Both the position numbers and the translations under genes were made by a program. A stretch of DNA of 64,000 bases from Streptomyces sp. NBC_00690. GTDB taxonomy: Bacteria > Actinomycetota > Actinomycetes > Streptomycetales > Streptomycetaceae. Shown here in pieces: positions 1 to 7,972 of this stretch (its first letter is position 1; each line of letters begins with the position of its first letter). The stretch spans positions 7,157,501 through 7,221,500 of the forward strand of contig NZ_CP109009.1 of NCBI RefSeq assembly GCF_036226685.1, written 5' to 3'. Below the pieces are notes generated by a model. The model was not told the DNA's origin. It saw only the letters and a program-made list of their open reading frames with translations, and ran no database searches.

Positions 1-1
1 T

Positions 2-160
2 GTCGACCACCTCGGGGTCGTGCAGCCGGCCCCCGCCCCCCGATTCTCGGCGACGCCCGGCGCGGTGCGCACCGGGCCCGCCCTGCCCGGCGCCGATACG
101 GAGGCGGTGGCCCGGGACTGGGGTGTTCCCGGTCTCCGGACCTCAGCGGCTCCGAGCTAG
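2..160 (+). CDS. C-terminal end of a CaiB/BaiF-type CoA transferase (partial)
   Basis: The frame is open from the left edge and codes 52 residues before a TAG at 158-160. The tail contains PAPAPRFSATPGAVR, a Pro-rich motif usual near the C-terminus of family III CoA transferases and alpha-methylacyl-CoA racemases. Such enzymes move CoA between carboxylic acids or racemise acyl-CoAs in the cytoplasm. It ends 49 bp before a thiolase in the same direction, which fits an acyl-CoA catabolic operon. Only the tail is visible, so the family assignment rests on one motif and the substrate cannot be named. Confidence 0.55.
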   Translation, partial: VDHLGVVQPAPAPRFSATPGAVRTGPALPGADTEAVARDWGVPGLRTSAAPS

Positions 161-209
161 CCGACGGTAGGCGACCGCCCGCGACCCGTACCTCCGAAAG
201 GCTGTTGAC

Positions 210-1424
210 GTGAGTACCGAAGCGTATGTGTACGACGCGATCCGCACTCCTCGCGGACGCGGCAAGGCCGACGGAGCGCTCCACGGCACCAAACCGATCG
301 ACCTCGTCGTCGGACTGATCCGGGAGGTCCGTCGCCGCCACCCCTCGCTCGACCCGGCGGCGATCGACGATGTCGTGCTCGGCGTGGTCGGGCCGGTCGG
401 TGACCAGGGTTCCGACATCGCCCGGATCGCCGCCATCGCCGCCGGGCTCCCCGACACGGTCGCCGGGGTACAGGAGAACCGCTTCTGTGCTTCGGGTCTG
501 GAAGCGGTCAACATGGCGGCGATGAAGGTCCGCTCGGGCTGGGAGGACCTGGTCCTCGCCGGCGGCGTCGAGTCCATGTCCCGGGTGCCGATGGCATCGG
601 ACGGCGGCGCCTGGTTCGCCGACCCGATGACCAATCACACGGTCGGCTTCGTCCCCCAGGGCATCGGGGCCGACCTCATCGCCACCATCGAGGGCTTCTC
701 CCGCCGCGACGTCGACGAGTACGCCGCACTCTCCCAGGAGCGCGCCGCCCAGGCATGGAAGGCCGGCCGCTTCGACCGGTCGATCGTCCCGGTCCGCGAC
801 CGCAACGGCCTCGTCGTCCTCGACCGCGACGAACACATGCGCCCCGGCACCACCGCCGACTCCCTCGCCGCGCTCAAGCCGGCCTTCGCCGGCATCGGCG
901 ACCTCGGTGGCTTCGACGCGGTGGCACTCCAGAAGTACCACTGGGTCGAACAGATCGACCATGTGCACCACGCGGGCAACTCGTCCGGCATCGTGGACGG
1001 CGCGGCCCTGGTGGCGATCGGGTCGCGCGCCATCGGCGAACGGTACGGACTCACCCCACGGGCGCGGATCGTCTCCGCCGCCGTCTCCGGGTCGGAACCG
1101 ACCATCATGCTCACGGGTCCGGCGCCCGCCACCCGCAAGGCGCTCGCCAAAGCCGGGCTCACCATCGAAGACATGGACCTCATCGAGATCAACGAGGCGT
1201 TCGCCGGGGTGGTCCTGCGCTTCGCCCGCGATCTGGACCTGTCCTTGGACCGGATCAACGTCAATGGCGGCGCCATCGCCCTGGGGCATCCGCTCGGCGC
1301 GACGGGAGCGATGATCCTCGGCACCCTCATCGACGAACTGGAGCGCCAGGACAAGCGGTACGGACTGGTCACCCTGTGCGTCGGCGGTGGCATGGGCATC
1401 GCGACCGTGGTGGAACGCATCTAG
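210..1424 (+). CDS. acetyl-CoA C-acyltransferase (thiolase)
   Basis: Codes 404 residues, the usual length of a thiolase. Thiolases cleave 3-ketoacyl-CoA with CoA in the last step of beta-oxidation. The nucleophile Cys93 sits in [13 protein letters not shown] lies in the C-terminal half, His360 is in [11 protein letters not shown] and the second catalytic cysteine is Cys390 in TLCVGGGMG, so the active site looks complete. The GTG start is chosen because AAAGG lies 8 bases upstream. It lies between a CoA-transferase tail and a bifunctional hydratase/dehydrogenase, so the block supplies the last three beta-oxidation steps. A degradative role is more likely than acetoacetyl-CoA synthesis because of this context. 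Chain-length preference cannot be read from the sequence. Confidence 0.93.
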   Translation: MSTEAYVYDAIRTPRGRGKADGALHGTKPIDLVVGLIREVRRRHPSLDPAAIDDVVLGVVGPVGDQGSDIARIAAIAAGLPDTVAGVQENRFCASGLEAVNMAAMKVRSGWEDLVLAGGVESMSRVPMASDGGAWFADPMTNHTVGFVPQGIGADLIATIEGFSRRDVDEYAALSQERAAQAWKAGRFDRSIVPVRDRNGLVVLDRDEHMRPGTTADSLAALKPAFAGIGDLGGFDAVALQKYHWVEQIDHVHHAGNSSGIVDGAALVAIGSRAIGERYGLTPRARIVSAAVSGSEPTIMLTGPAPATRKALAKAGLTIEDMDLIEINEAFAGVVLRFARDLDLSLDRINVNGGAIALGHPLGATGAMILGTLIDELERQDKRYGLVTLCVGGGMGIATVVERI

Positions 1425-1539
1425 GCGTCCCCGGCCGAGCCCCATCGGGGCCACGGGCATCTCGTGAGCAACGCAGCAGATGCCCGTCCCCGGACCAGTT
1501 GACCAGCCGTCCAGCCCCCCAGGATTCCAAGGACCCGCC

Positions 1540-3753
1540 ATGACCGAGAGCACCGAGAGCACCAACAGCACTCAGAGCACCGAGAACGCCCCTGTGATCC
1601 GTTGGGAACGGGACGGCACCGGTGTCGTCACCCTCGTCCTCGACGATCCCCACCAGTCCGCCAACACCATGAACCAGGCGTTCCGACAAGCGATCTCCGC
1701 CATCGCCGACCGGGCCGAAGCGGAACGAGACTCGATCCGGGGGATCATCGTCACCTCCGCCAAGAAGACCTTCTTCGCCGGCGGCGACCTCAAGGACCTC
1801 CTCCGGGCGGGACCTGCGGATGCACAGCAGATCTTCGACGCCGGAATGTCCGTCAAACAGGCGCTGCGCAGAATCGAGACCCTCGGCAAACCCGTCGTGG
1901 CGGCCATCAACGGAGCAGCGCTCGGCGGCGGCTACGAAATCGCCCTCGCCTGCCACCACCGCATCGCGCTCGATGCTCCCGGCTCCCGGATCGGACTGCC
2001 CGAAGTCACTCTGGGGCTGCTTCCCGGCGGTGGGGGCATCACCCGGACCGTCCGGCTGTTCGGCGTCGCGGACGCCCTGCTCAAACTGCTCCTCCAGGGC
2101 ACCCAGTACACCCCCGCACGGGCTCTGGAGAACGGCTTGGTCCACGAAGTCGCCACCTCGGTGCAGGACATGACGGCCAGGGCCCACGCCTTCATCGACG
2201 CCCATCCCGAGTCACACCAGCCCTGGGACATCAAGGGGTACAAGATCCCCGGTGGCACTCCCTCCAACCCGCGGTTCGCCGCGGACCTCCCGGCGTATCC
2301 GGCGAACCTCAAGAAGCAGACGGGGGGCGCCCCCTTCCCTGCGCCGCGCAACATCCTCGCGGCGGCCGTGGAAGGCTCCCAGGTCGGCTTTGAGACCGCA
2401 CAGACCATCGAGGCGCGCTACTTCACCGAACTCGTCGTCGGACAGACCGCGAAGAACATGATCCAGGCCCTGTTCTTCGATCTCCAGGCGGTGAATTCCG
2501 GTGCCAGCAGGCCGCGGGGCATCGAGCCCCGGCCGGTCCGCAAGGTGGCGGTCCTCGGGGCGGGCATGATGGGTGCGGGCATCGCCTACTCCTGTGCCCG
2601 GGCCGGGATCGACGTCGTCCTCAAGGACGTGTCACTCGACGGCGCCCGCAACGGCAAGGCGTACGCGGAGCGACTGTTGGCCAAGGTGCTCTCCCGCGGC
2701 CGGACCACCGAGGCCAAACGGGACGCTCTGCTGGCACGCATCACTCCCACTGCGGATCCGGCCGACCTCGCCGGCTGTGACGCGGTGATCGAGGCCGTCT
2801 TCGAGGACACCGCGCTCAAGCACCAGGTGTTCCAGGAGATCCAGGACATCGTCGCCCCGGACGCCCTGCTGTGTTCCAACACCTCGACCCTGCCGATCAC
2901 CCTCCTGGCCAAAGGGGTCGAGCGGCCCGCGGACTTCACCGGGCTCCACTTCTTCTCACCCGTCGACAAGATGCCCCTCGTGGAGATCATCAGGGGTGAG
3001 CACACCGGTGATCCGGCGCTGGCCCGCGCCTTCGACCTCGTACGCCAACTCGGGAAGACGCCGATCGTCGTCCAGGACTCCCGGGGGTTCTTCACCTCGC
3101 GGGTCATCGGCCGGTTCATCAATGAAGGCGTCGCCATGGTCGGAGAGGGCATCGACCCCGCATCCGTCGAACAGGCTGCGGCGCAGGCCGGATACCCCGC
3201 CAAGGTCCTCTCCCTGATGGACGAACTGACGTTGACACTGCCTCGAAGGATCCGTGAGGAGACCCGGCGCGCGGTTGAGGAGTCGGGCGACCGTTGGATC
3301 GCGCACCCCGCCGACGAGGTCATCGACCGGATGGTCGACGAGTTCGGCCGCACCGGACGCAGCACGGGAGCGGGTTTCTACGAGTACGAGAACGGGCGGC
3401 GCACCCACCTCTGGCCCGGTCTGCGGACCCACTTCACCCGAACCGATGTGGATGTGCCCTTCGAGGACATGCAGGAGCGGATGCTCTTCGCCGAAGCGCT
3501 GGACTCGGTGCGTTGTGTGGAAGAGGGCGTCCTGACGTCCGTCGCCGACGCCAACATCGGCTCCATCATGGGCATCGGATTCCCGGCCTGGACGGGCGGC
3601 GTACTCCAGTACATCAACGGGTACGCCGGTGGCGTCCCCGGCTTCCTGGCGCGCTCGCGGGAGCTGGCTGCCCGCTATGGCGTGCGCTTCGAGCCCCCCG
3701 CGTTGCTGGTGGCGAAGGCCGAGCGGGGGGAGACATTCACCGACGGGCGTTGA
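1540..3753 (+). CDS. bifunctional enoyl-CoA hydratase / 3-hydroxyacyl-CoA dehydrogenase (FadB/FadJ type)
   Basis: Codes 737 residues from ATG 1540, chosen because AAGGA lies 6 bases upstream and the next in-frame start, at 1480, has no such site. Residues about 15-300 are a crotonase domain with FFAGGDLK for the oxyanion hole and Glu133 and Glu155 (IGLPEVTLGL) as the catalytic pair. Residues about 333-520 are the NAD-binding dehydrogenase domain with GAGMMGAG at 340-347 and the catalytic dyad His470 and Glu482. The C-terminal 3HCDH domain follows. It performs hydration and NAD-dependent oxidation of enoyl-CoA and passes 3-ketoacyl-CoA to the thiolase 115 bp upstream. The first 18 residues are a Ser/Thr-rich TES repeat, probably disordered. 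A terminator-like hairpin follows at 3768. Confidence 0.93.
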   Translation: MTESTESTNSTQSTENAPVIRWERDGTGVVTLVLDDPHQSANTMNQAFRQAISAIADRAEAERDSIRGIIVTSAKKTFFAGGDLKDLLRAGPADAQQIFDAGMSVKQALRRIETLGKPVVAAINGAALGGGYEIALACHHRIALDAPGSRIGLPEVTLGLLPGGGGITRTVRLFGVADALLKLLLQGTQYTPARALENGLVHEVATSVQDMTARAHAFIDAHPESHQPWDIKGYKIPGGTPSNPRFAADLPAYPANLKKQTGGAPFPAPRNILAAAVEGSQVGFETAQTIEARYFTELVVGQTAKNMIQALFFDLQAVNSGASRPRGIEPRPVRKVAVLGAGMMGAGIAYSCARAGIDVVLKDVSLDGARNGKAYAERLLAKVLSRGRTTEAKRDALLARITPTADPADLAGCDAVIEAVFEDTALKHQVFQEIQDIVAPDALLCSNTSTLPITLLAKGVERPADFTGLHFFSPVDKMPLVEIIRGEHTGDPALARAFDLVRQLGKTPIVVQDSRGFFTSRVIGRFINEGVAMVGEGIDPASVEQAAAQAGYPAKVLSLMDELTLTLPRRIREETRRAVEESGDRWIAHPADEVIDRMVDEFGRTGRSTGAGFYEYENGRRTHLWPGLRTHFTRTDVDVPFEDMQERMLFAEALDSVRCVEEGVLTSVADANIGSIMGIGFPAWTGGVLQYINGYAGGVPGFLARSRELAARYGVRFEPPALLVAKAERGETFTDGR

Positions 3754-3767
3754 TCGGCCGGTCGCAT

Positions 3768-3800
3768 CCGGAGCGAGGGATGCCACAGCGCTCGCTCCGG
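3768..3800 (+). terminator. intrinsic-type terminator after the beta-oxidation genes
   Basis: Perfect 10-bp inverted repeat CCGGAGCGAG / CTCGCTCCGG separated by 13 bases, 15 bp after the hydratase/dehydrogenase stop. There is no U-run, as is common in Streptomyces. Confidence 0.65.
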
Positions 3801-3846
3801 GGTTCTGCTCAGGCGGATTGTCAGTGGTGGCTCGTACGGTGGATGC

Positions 3847-4326
3847 ATGTCCGGGATCGTGTACGTACGGGGAGATGCCACCGCGCCACAGGGCAAGGGG
3901 ATCAAGCTGATCGCCCATGTCTGCAATGACCTGGGTGGCTGGGGCAAGGGGTTCGTGGTGGCGCTTTCGCGCCGCTGGCCGGAGCCGGAGGCGTCCTATC
4001 GCCGCTGGCACCGGGAGCGTGCGGGGAATGACTTTGGACTCGGGGCGGTGCAGTTCGTTCAGGTGGGCCCGTATCTCTGGGTGGCCAACATGGTGGGGCA
4101 GCGCGGGATGAAGCGTGGGAGCAAGGGGTCTCCCGTTCGCTATGACGCCATTGACACGGCCCTTGCAGCCGTGGCCGAGGAGGCTGTGGAGCGCGGGGCG
4201 AGTGTCCATATGCCGCGGATCGGTACGGGGCTTGCGGGAGGAGTCTGGTCCCGGGTCGAGCCCTTGATCGTCGAGCGTCTGATCGCACGGAACATATCGG
4301 TCACGGTGTACGACCACGACGGCTGA
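3847..4326 (+). CDS. macro-domain protein, ADP-ribose-1''-phosphatase-like
   Basis: Codes 159 residues that form one macro domain. The N-terminal strand runs YVRGDATAP, then LIAHVCNDLGGWGKGF, which matches the ADP-ribose-binding HxCND/GGxGKG loop of Poa1p-like macro domains, and HMPRIGTGLAGG forms the second phosphate-binding loop. Such proteins bind ADP-ribose and often remove the phosphate from ADP-ribose-1''-phosphate or reverse ADP-ribosylation in the cytoplasm. The gene is alone, with terminators on both sides, and convergent with the protease gene at 4421. No ADP-ribosyltransferase lies nearby, so a toxin-antitoxin role is not suggested. Confidence 0.85.
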   Translation: MSGIVYVRGDATAPQGKGIKLIAHVCNDLGGWGKGFVVALSRRWPEPEASYRRWHRERAGNDFGLGAVQFVQVGPYLWVANMVGQRGMKRGSKGSPVRYDAIDTALAAVAEEAVERGASVHMPRIGTGLAGGVWSRVEPLIVERLIARNISVTVYDHDG

Positions 4327-4366
4327 TGAGGCGTCATACCGCGCTCGACCGACGGGGGGTGGATGC

Positions 4367-4396
4367 GGGTGCCCCCGACGGCAGCCGGGGGCACCC
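4367..4396. terminator. bidirectional terminator between convergent genes
   Basis: Inverted repeat GGGTGCCCCCG (4367-4377) / CGGGGGCACCC (4386-4396) with an 8-base loop. It lies midway between the macro-domain gene ending at 4326 and the protease gene ending at 4421, so it can end transcription from both sides. Confidence 0.7.
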
Positions 4397-4420
4397 ACAT
4401 CCGCGGAATGTTCACGTCGG

Positions 4421-5485
4421 TCAGTAGACCGCCACGCCGTAGACGCTCAGTGCTTCGGTCACCGGCTGGTGGAGGGCCGAGCCGTTGGTGCCCCGACAGC
4501 CGGAGCTTCCTGAGTGGATGCCGAGGGCGGTCGAGCCGGAGAAGTGTGCACCTCCGCTGTCGCCACCTGCTGAGCAGGCCGTCGTCCGCACCAGACCGTA
4601 GACGGGCCCGTCGCTGTAGTTCACGGTGACGTTCACTGCGGTGACGGATCCGCTGGTCAGCTGGGTCGTCGAACCGCTCTTCTGGATGGCCTGCCCGACG
4701 ATGGCGTCGGCGGCGGACGTGATGTCCTGGAAGGTGCCGTTGTACAGGTTGACGGTCCCCTCGGCCTGGGAGTTGTCCGTGTAGCGGATGATCCCGTAGT
4801 CGTTGGTCGGGTAGCTGGTGCCCTCACGGGTTCCCACCTCGGGACCACCGCTGCTCGTGGCCCAACTGGCGGCGATGTTGGTGCAGTGTCCGGCGGTGAG
4901 GAAGGAACGCACCCCGTCCTTGACCACGTTGAAGGCGGCCGAGCAGCGGTAGCCCGAGGACCAGATGGCGTCCCCGCCCGCCAGTTCCTTGTTGAAGACT
5001 CCGGGAACCCTCTTGACCCTCACCGCGTCGCCCAGACCGCTGGCCACCGTGTTGAGCAGGGCGATGGAGCGCTCGGACACGGACTCGTCCGCTTCCACGG
5101 CGACCTGATTGGTCGACGGATCGATGCCCCAGGAGGTGCCGGTGATCTTCGCCTGCTCCTCCAGGACCGCCATGGCGGCCTCCAGCTGGGCCGTGCTGCG
5201 CTTGACCACCTGTGCGCGAGTGCCCGTCCTGCGCACCTGCTCGGCTGATGTCTCGTCGGTGACGGCGACCACCAGTTCGCCAGTCGTCGAGTCCAGATAG
5301 GAGCCGGCCGCGTGTTCACCCAGGGATTTCTCCAGCCGGGAATCGAGGGCGTACGTACCGGTGGAGGCCGTGACCCCGGGGGAGGGTTCGGGCTCTGCGG
5401 CGGCAGCGGACGCGCTGCCGAGGCCGATTGCAGGGACCGTGAGCAGGACGGACAGACAGATGCGCGCGCCGAGCGAGCGTCTCAT
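4421..5485 (-). CDS. secreted S1-family serine protease with propeptide (alpha-lytic/streptogrisin type)
   Basis: Codes 354 residues. Residues 1-30 are a signal peptide (RR near the start, hydrophobic core, ASAAAAE at the cut). Residues about 40-170 are the folding propeptide of the alpha-lytic protease class, and the mature chymotrypsin-fold domain begins near DAIWSSGYRC at 172. The catalytic triad is His200 (TAGHC), Asp229 (TNDYG) and Ser310 (GGDSGG). AAGGAG lies 8 bases before the ATG. The enzyme should act outside the cell as a general protease after self-cleavage of the propeptide. The upstream 100 bp is unusually AT-rich and probably holds the promoter. Substrate class (chymotrypsin-like or other) was not assigned. 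Confidence 0.93.
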   Translation of the reverse strand: MRRSLGARICLSVLLTVPAIGLGSASAAAAEPEPSPGVTASTGTYALDSRLEKSLGEHAAGSYLDSTTGELVVAVTDETSAEQVRRTGTRAQVVKRSTAQLEAAMAVLEEQAKITGTSWGIDPSTNQVAVEADESVSERSIALLNTVASGLGDAVRVKRVPGVFNKELAGGDAIWSSGYRCSAAFNVVKDGVRSFLTAGHCTNIAASWATSSGGPEVGTREGTSYPTNDYGIIRYTDNSQAEGTVNLYNGTFQDITSAADAIVGQAIQKSGSTTQLTSGSVTAVNVTVNYSDGPVYGLVRTTACSAGGDSGGAHFSGSTALGIHSGSSGCRGTNGSALHQPVTEALSVYGVAVY

Positions 5486-5753
5486 GGAGGGCTCTCCTTG
5501 TGCTGATGTCCCGTGAGAAGGGACTGACTGATCGGCAGTTTGTCTTGAATATTGTGTTTTTAGGTGAATTTGGGTTCGTGTCTCTCCGGGATGGCTGGAG
5601 TGCTCGCCCCTCGGCCTGCTTGCCCCGCCTGGTGAAAGCCGGGTGGTCGGGCGGGGTGAACCCCTGGGTGATCCGGATGGGGTGGGGCGGCGCGGAGGCC
5701 ATGGAACGCATCTGGCCGGCTTTGGCCCTTGGCGCGCCGGCTATTCTGTGGTG
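5486..5753. other. intergenic region between the protease gene and the RHH/Clp-N gene
   Basis: Divergent control region. The part nearest the protease (5520-5580) is AT-rich compared with its surroundings. For the rightward gene TATTCT at 5742-5747 could be a -10 box, with no convincing -35. No gene was supported here. Confidence 0.4.
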
Positions 5754-5783
5754 ATAACCCCAAGGGGGTTATGGTGGGGTTAC
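5754..5783. promoter_or_regulatory. three helically phased TAACCCC/GGGGTTA half-sites, probable operator
   Basis: ATAACCCC (5754-5761) and GGGGTTAT (5765-5772) form a perfect inverted repeat, and a third half-site GGGGTTAC follows at 5776-5783. Successive half-sites start 11 bp apart, about one helical turn. The array ends 22 bp before the ATG of a gene whose product begins with a ribbon-helix-helix fold, so autoregulation by that protein is the simplest reading (inference). Confidence 0.6.
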
Positions 5784-5805
5784 TAGTCGACCCGAGGGGT
5801 GCCCG

Positions 5806-6567
5806 ATGCCGAAGATCAACGTCTATCTGCCCGACGAACTGGCCGAAGCGGTGAAGGAGGTGGGTGTGCCCGTGTCGGCCGTGTGCCAGCGGGCCCTGGA
5901 ACAGGCCGTGCGGCGGCTGACCGCCATTCGCGAGACGGTCGTGGCCGACCTCGACAAGGAGCCCACCGGCGCGTTGGCGCACTTCACCGCGAGGACGCGC
6001 GCCGTGCTCGAACTGGCGGTGGAGCGGGCGCGGGAGGCCGGTGCACCGAGGATGGGTACCGAGCACCTGCTCGGCGCCCTGCTGGACGAGGGCACCAACC
6101 TGGCCCTCCAGGTACTGCGCGCCATGGAGATCGAGCCCGAGCAGGTCGGGCGGGATCTGAGCCGCCGACAGCCCGACCGGTCGGAGATCGCCGTGGCGGA
6201 CGGCGATCCGCGCCGGTTCGACGGGCCCGCGGCCACCGCGCTGGAGTTGGCGGTCACGGAAGCAACCGCACTCGGCCATAACTACATCGGGTGCGAGCAT
6301 CTGCTGCTCGGTCTGGCCGTGGAACCCGACGGGGTGGCCGGGCAGGTCCTACGGGCGCTCGGCGCGGAACCCAAGCTCGTCCGACGGGCCGTCACCGCCG
6401 CTCTCGCGGGCTATGTCCATCTGCGAGCGGAGAGCGGTCAGGGGCGACAGATGGCGTCCACGGACGTACGGGAAGCGCTCGCCGCGGCCGTTCGGGCGGA
6501 ACTCGAACCGTTGAATCGACGCATCGCCCGATTGGAGGAGCACCTTGAGCTGAACCCCGAAGGCTGA
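5806..6567 (+). CDS. ribbon-helix-helix DNA-binding domain fused to two Clp N-terminal repeats
   Basis: Codes 253 residues. Residues 1-45 (KINVYLPDELAEAVKE, then VPVSAVCQRALEQAV) read as one beta strand and two helices of a MetJ/Arc/CopG-type DNA-binding domain. Residues about 60-125 and 140-215 are two Clp-N repeats with the signatures MGTEHLLGALLDEG and IGCEHLLLGLAVEPDG. There is no AAA+ ATPase domain, so this is not a Clp unfoldase. A predicted coiled tail (VRAELEPLNRRIARLEEHLE) ends the protein. The likely role is a regulator that senses or delivers Clp substrates, but this is inference. Its own promoter carries phased half-sites at 5754-5783. Confidence 0.8.
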   Translation: MPKINVYLPDELAEAVKEVGVPVSAVCQRALEQAVRRLTAIRETVVADLDKEPTGALAHFTARTRAVLELAVERAREAGAPRMGTEHLLGALLDEGTNLALQVLRAMEIEPEQVGRDLSRRQPDRSEIAVADGDPRRFDGPAATALELAVTEATALGHNYIGCEHLLLGLAVEPDGVAGQVLRALGAEPKLVRRAVTAALAGYVHLRAESGQGRQMASTDVREALAAAVRAELEPLNRRIARLEEHLELNPEG

Positions 6568-6572
6568 GCGCC

Positions 6573-6701
6573 GTGTTCGGCCGCGGCCGTGGTAAGCAGC
6601 CCACGCGGAAGCGGTGCTACCGCCGATGTCTCCTCCCGCTGTGGCGGCGGTTGCTCGTGCTGCTCGTCCTGGTCCTCATCGTGTGCGGCGGCCTGTGGTG
6701 A
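6573..6701 (+). CDS. predicted 42-residue membrane peptide
   Basis: A GTG-started frame that begins 5 bases after the stop of the Clp-N gene codes 42 residues. The first 26 are strongly basic (FGRGRGKQPTRKR, then CYRRC) and the rest is hydrophobic (LLVLLVLVLIVCGGLW), as in a small single-span membrane protein with its N-terminus inside. GAAGG lies about 10 bases upstream of the GTG. Three cysteines are present. The short spacing suggests translational coupling to the upstream gene. It is too short for family assignment and could be chance, though a basic head plus one clean membrane span argues for a real gene. Confidence 0.4.
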   Translation: MFGRGRGKQPTRKRCYRRCLLPLWRRLLVLLVLVLIVCGGLW

Positions 6702-6810
6702 GGGGTGTCGATGCCCGCGATCGGCGATCCGCCGGCCCCTGTCGGCACCCAGAACCCTCCCGGGTGCACACAGTGAGGACTGAGGGGCATGGCCTCGGAG
6801 CAGAGAGTTT

Positions 6811-7164
6811 CTAGGGACGCGGCTGGCTGAGGACGCAGAACTCGTTGCCCTCGGGATCCGCCAGGACGACCCACGGCTGATCACCCTGGCCGATGTCAGT
6901 ACGCCGTGCGCCATGAGCCAGCAGACGAGCCACCTCGGCTTCCTGGTCGTCGGGCCTGAAGTCGAGGTGCAGTCGGCTCTTGGCCTTCTTGCTCTCATAG
7001 ATGCGGACGAACTCCAACCCGGGCAGACGATCCGGTGCCGGGCGGATCTCGAACTCGTCATCGGAGGAGTGGACCACGACCCACCCAAGGGCCTCGGCCC
7101 ACCACTGCCCCAATGCTGTTGGATCCACCGAGTGGACGACTACCTGTTCCCATTGCAAGGTCAT
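6811..7164 (-). CDS. VOC-family (glyoxalase/bleomycin-resistance fold) protein
   Basis: Codes 117 residues. It opens with WEQVVVHSVDPTALGQWWAEALGW and ends with WVVLADPEGNEFCVL, the two halves of a vicinal-oxygen-chelate fold. Members bind metal-dependent substrates or sequester drugs, and many Streptomyces copies have no known substrate. His and Glu residues at the usual metal positions (VVVHS, GNEF) are present. No clear ribosome site precedes the ATG. TAAGCT on the coding strand ends 6 bases before it, so the transcript may be leaderless. It is monocistronic. Confidence 0.8.
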   Translation of the reverse strand: MTLQWEQVVVHSVDPTALGQWWAEALGWVVVHSSDDEFEIRPAPDRLPGLEFVRIYESKKAKSRLHLDFRPDDQEAEVARLLAHGARRTDIGQGDQPWVVLADPEGNEFCVLSQPRP

Positions 7165-7435
7165 CCGCGGAGCTTAGACCTGCCGGGGCTTCGATGACAC
7201 GCGCCAAAACGTCGCACACTGCCTCCAGTACGGGAAAGACCTGAGGTCTCCCGCTCGGGGCGCCCTCGTGTACTGCTTCCGTGTGAACGTGACCGGCTGT
7301 TTCGGACACGGACCGAACACCTTCCCGCCATCACCCGGGGATGATGGGACCTTGTGGCGGAACCGCAGGGGGAAACCGACCAACTGCCCCTGGTGTGAAC
7401 GGTTCCCGCGCGAGTCGAACGGGTAGGCGAGAACC

Positions 7436-7939
7436 ATGAACGAGAATCTGCTGCCGTTCGATATTGGACCACTCAATCCCAGCGGCTATCAGATTCTGGT
7501 CGGTCTGCTGTCCTTCGCCATCGTCTATGTGCTGCTTGCCCGCTGGGTGTTGCCCCGGGCCGCGGACATCATCAGCAGGCGGGAACAGGCCACCCACGGA
7601 GTTGCCGCCGAGGCCGAGCGAGTGCGTGCCGAGGCGGAGGAGGTCCGCGCGGAGCGTGATGCCATTCTGGCCGAGGCGCGCCACGAGGCCGCCCGTACGC
7701 GCCAGAAGGCCCATGAAGACGGCCTGGCGTTGATCGACGCCGCCCGGGCCGAGGGTCAGCGGGAGCGGGCGCGCATCCTGGCCGAGGGCGCTGTGGAGAT
7801 CGAGGCCGCACGAGCCGTCGCCGAAGCCGAGTTGCGCGCCGATGTGGATCTCTGGGGCCTGGCCATGGCCGAGCGGGTCGTGGGCGAAGCGTTGGTGACC
7901 GGCCCGACGGACGGCGACGCCCGCCCGCCCCAGCACTGA
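7436..7939 (+). CDS. orphan F0 ATP synthase subunit b-like protein
   Basis: Codes 167 residues. Residues about 18-38 are one membrane span (YQILVGLLSFAIVYVLLARW), followed by a long charged helix rich in Ala, Glu and Arg (about 50-145) that would form a coiled coil, as in subunit b of F-type ATP synthase. The beginning NPSGYQILVG resembles b subunits. No other atp gene is present in the window, so this is a paralogue outside the atp operon. It may replace or modulate the peripheral stalk or be an unrelated membrane-anchored coiled coil. The former is suggested by overall likeness only. Confidence 0.65.
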   Translation: MNENLLPFDIGPLNPSGYQILVGLLSFAIVYVLLARWVLPRAADIISRREQATHGVAAEAERVRAEAEEVRAERDAILAEARHEAARTRQKAHEDGLALIDAARAEGQRERARILAEGAVEIEAARAVAEAELRADVDLWGLAMAERVVGEALVTGPTDGDARPPQH

Positions 7940-7972
7940 ACTGACCCTGGGGCGGTCTGCCGGGCGTGCTGA

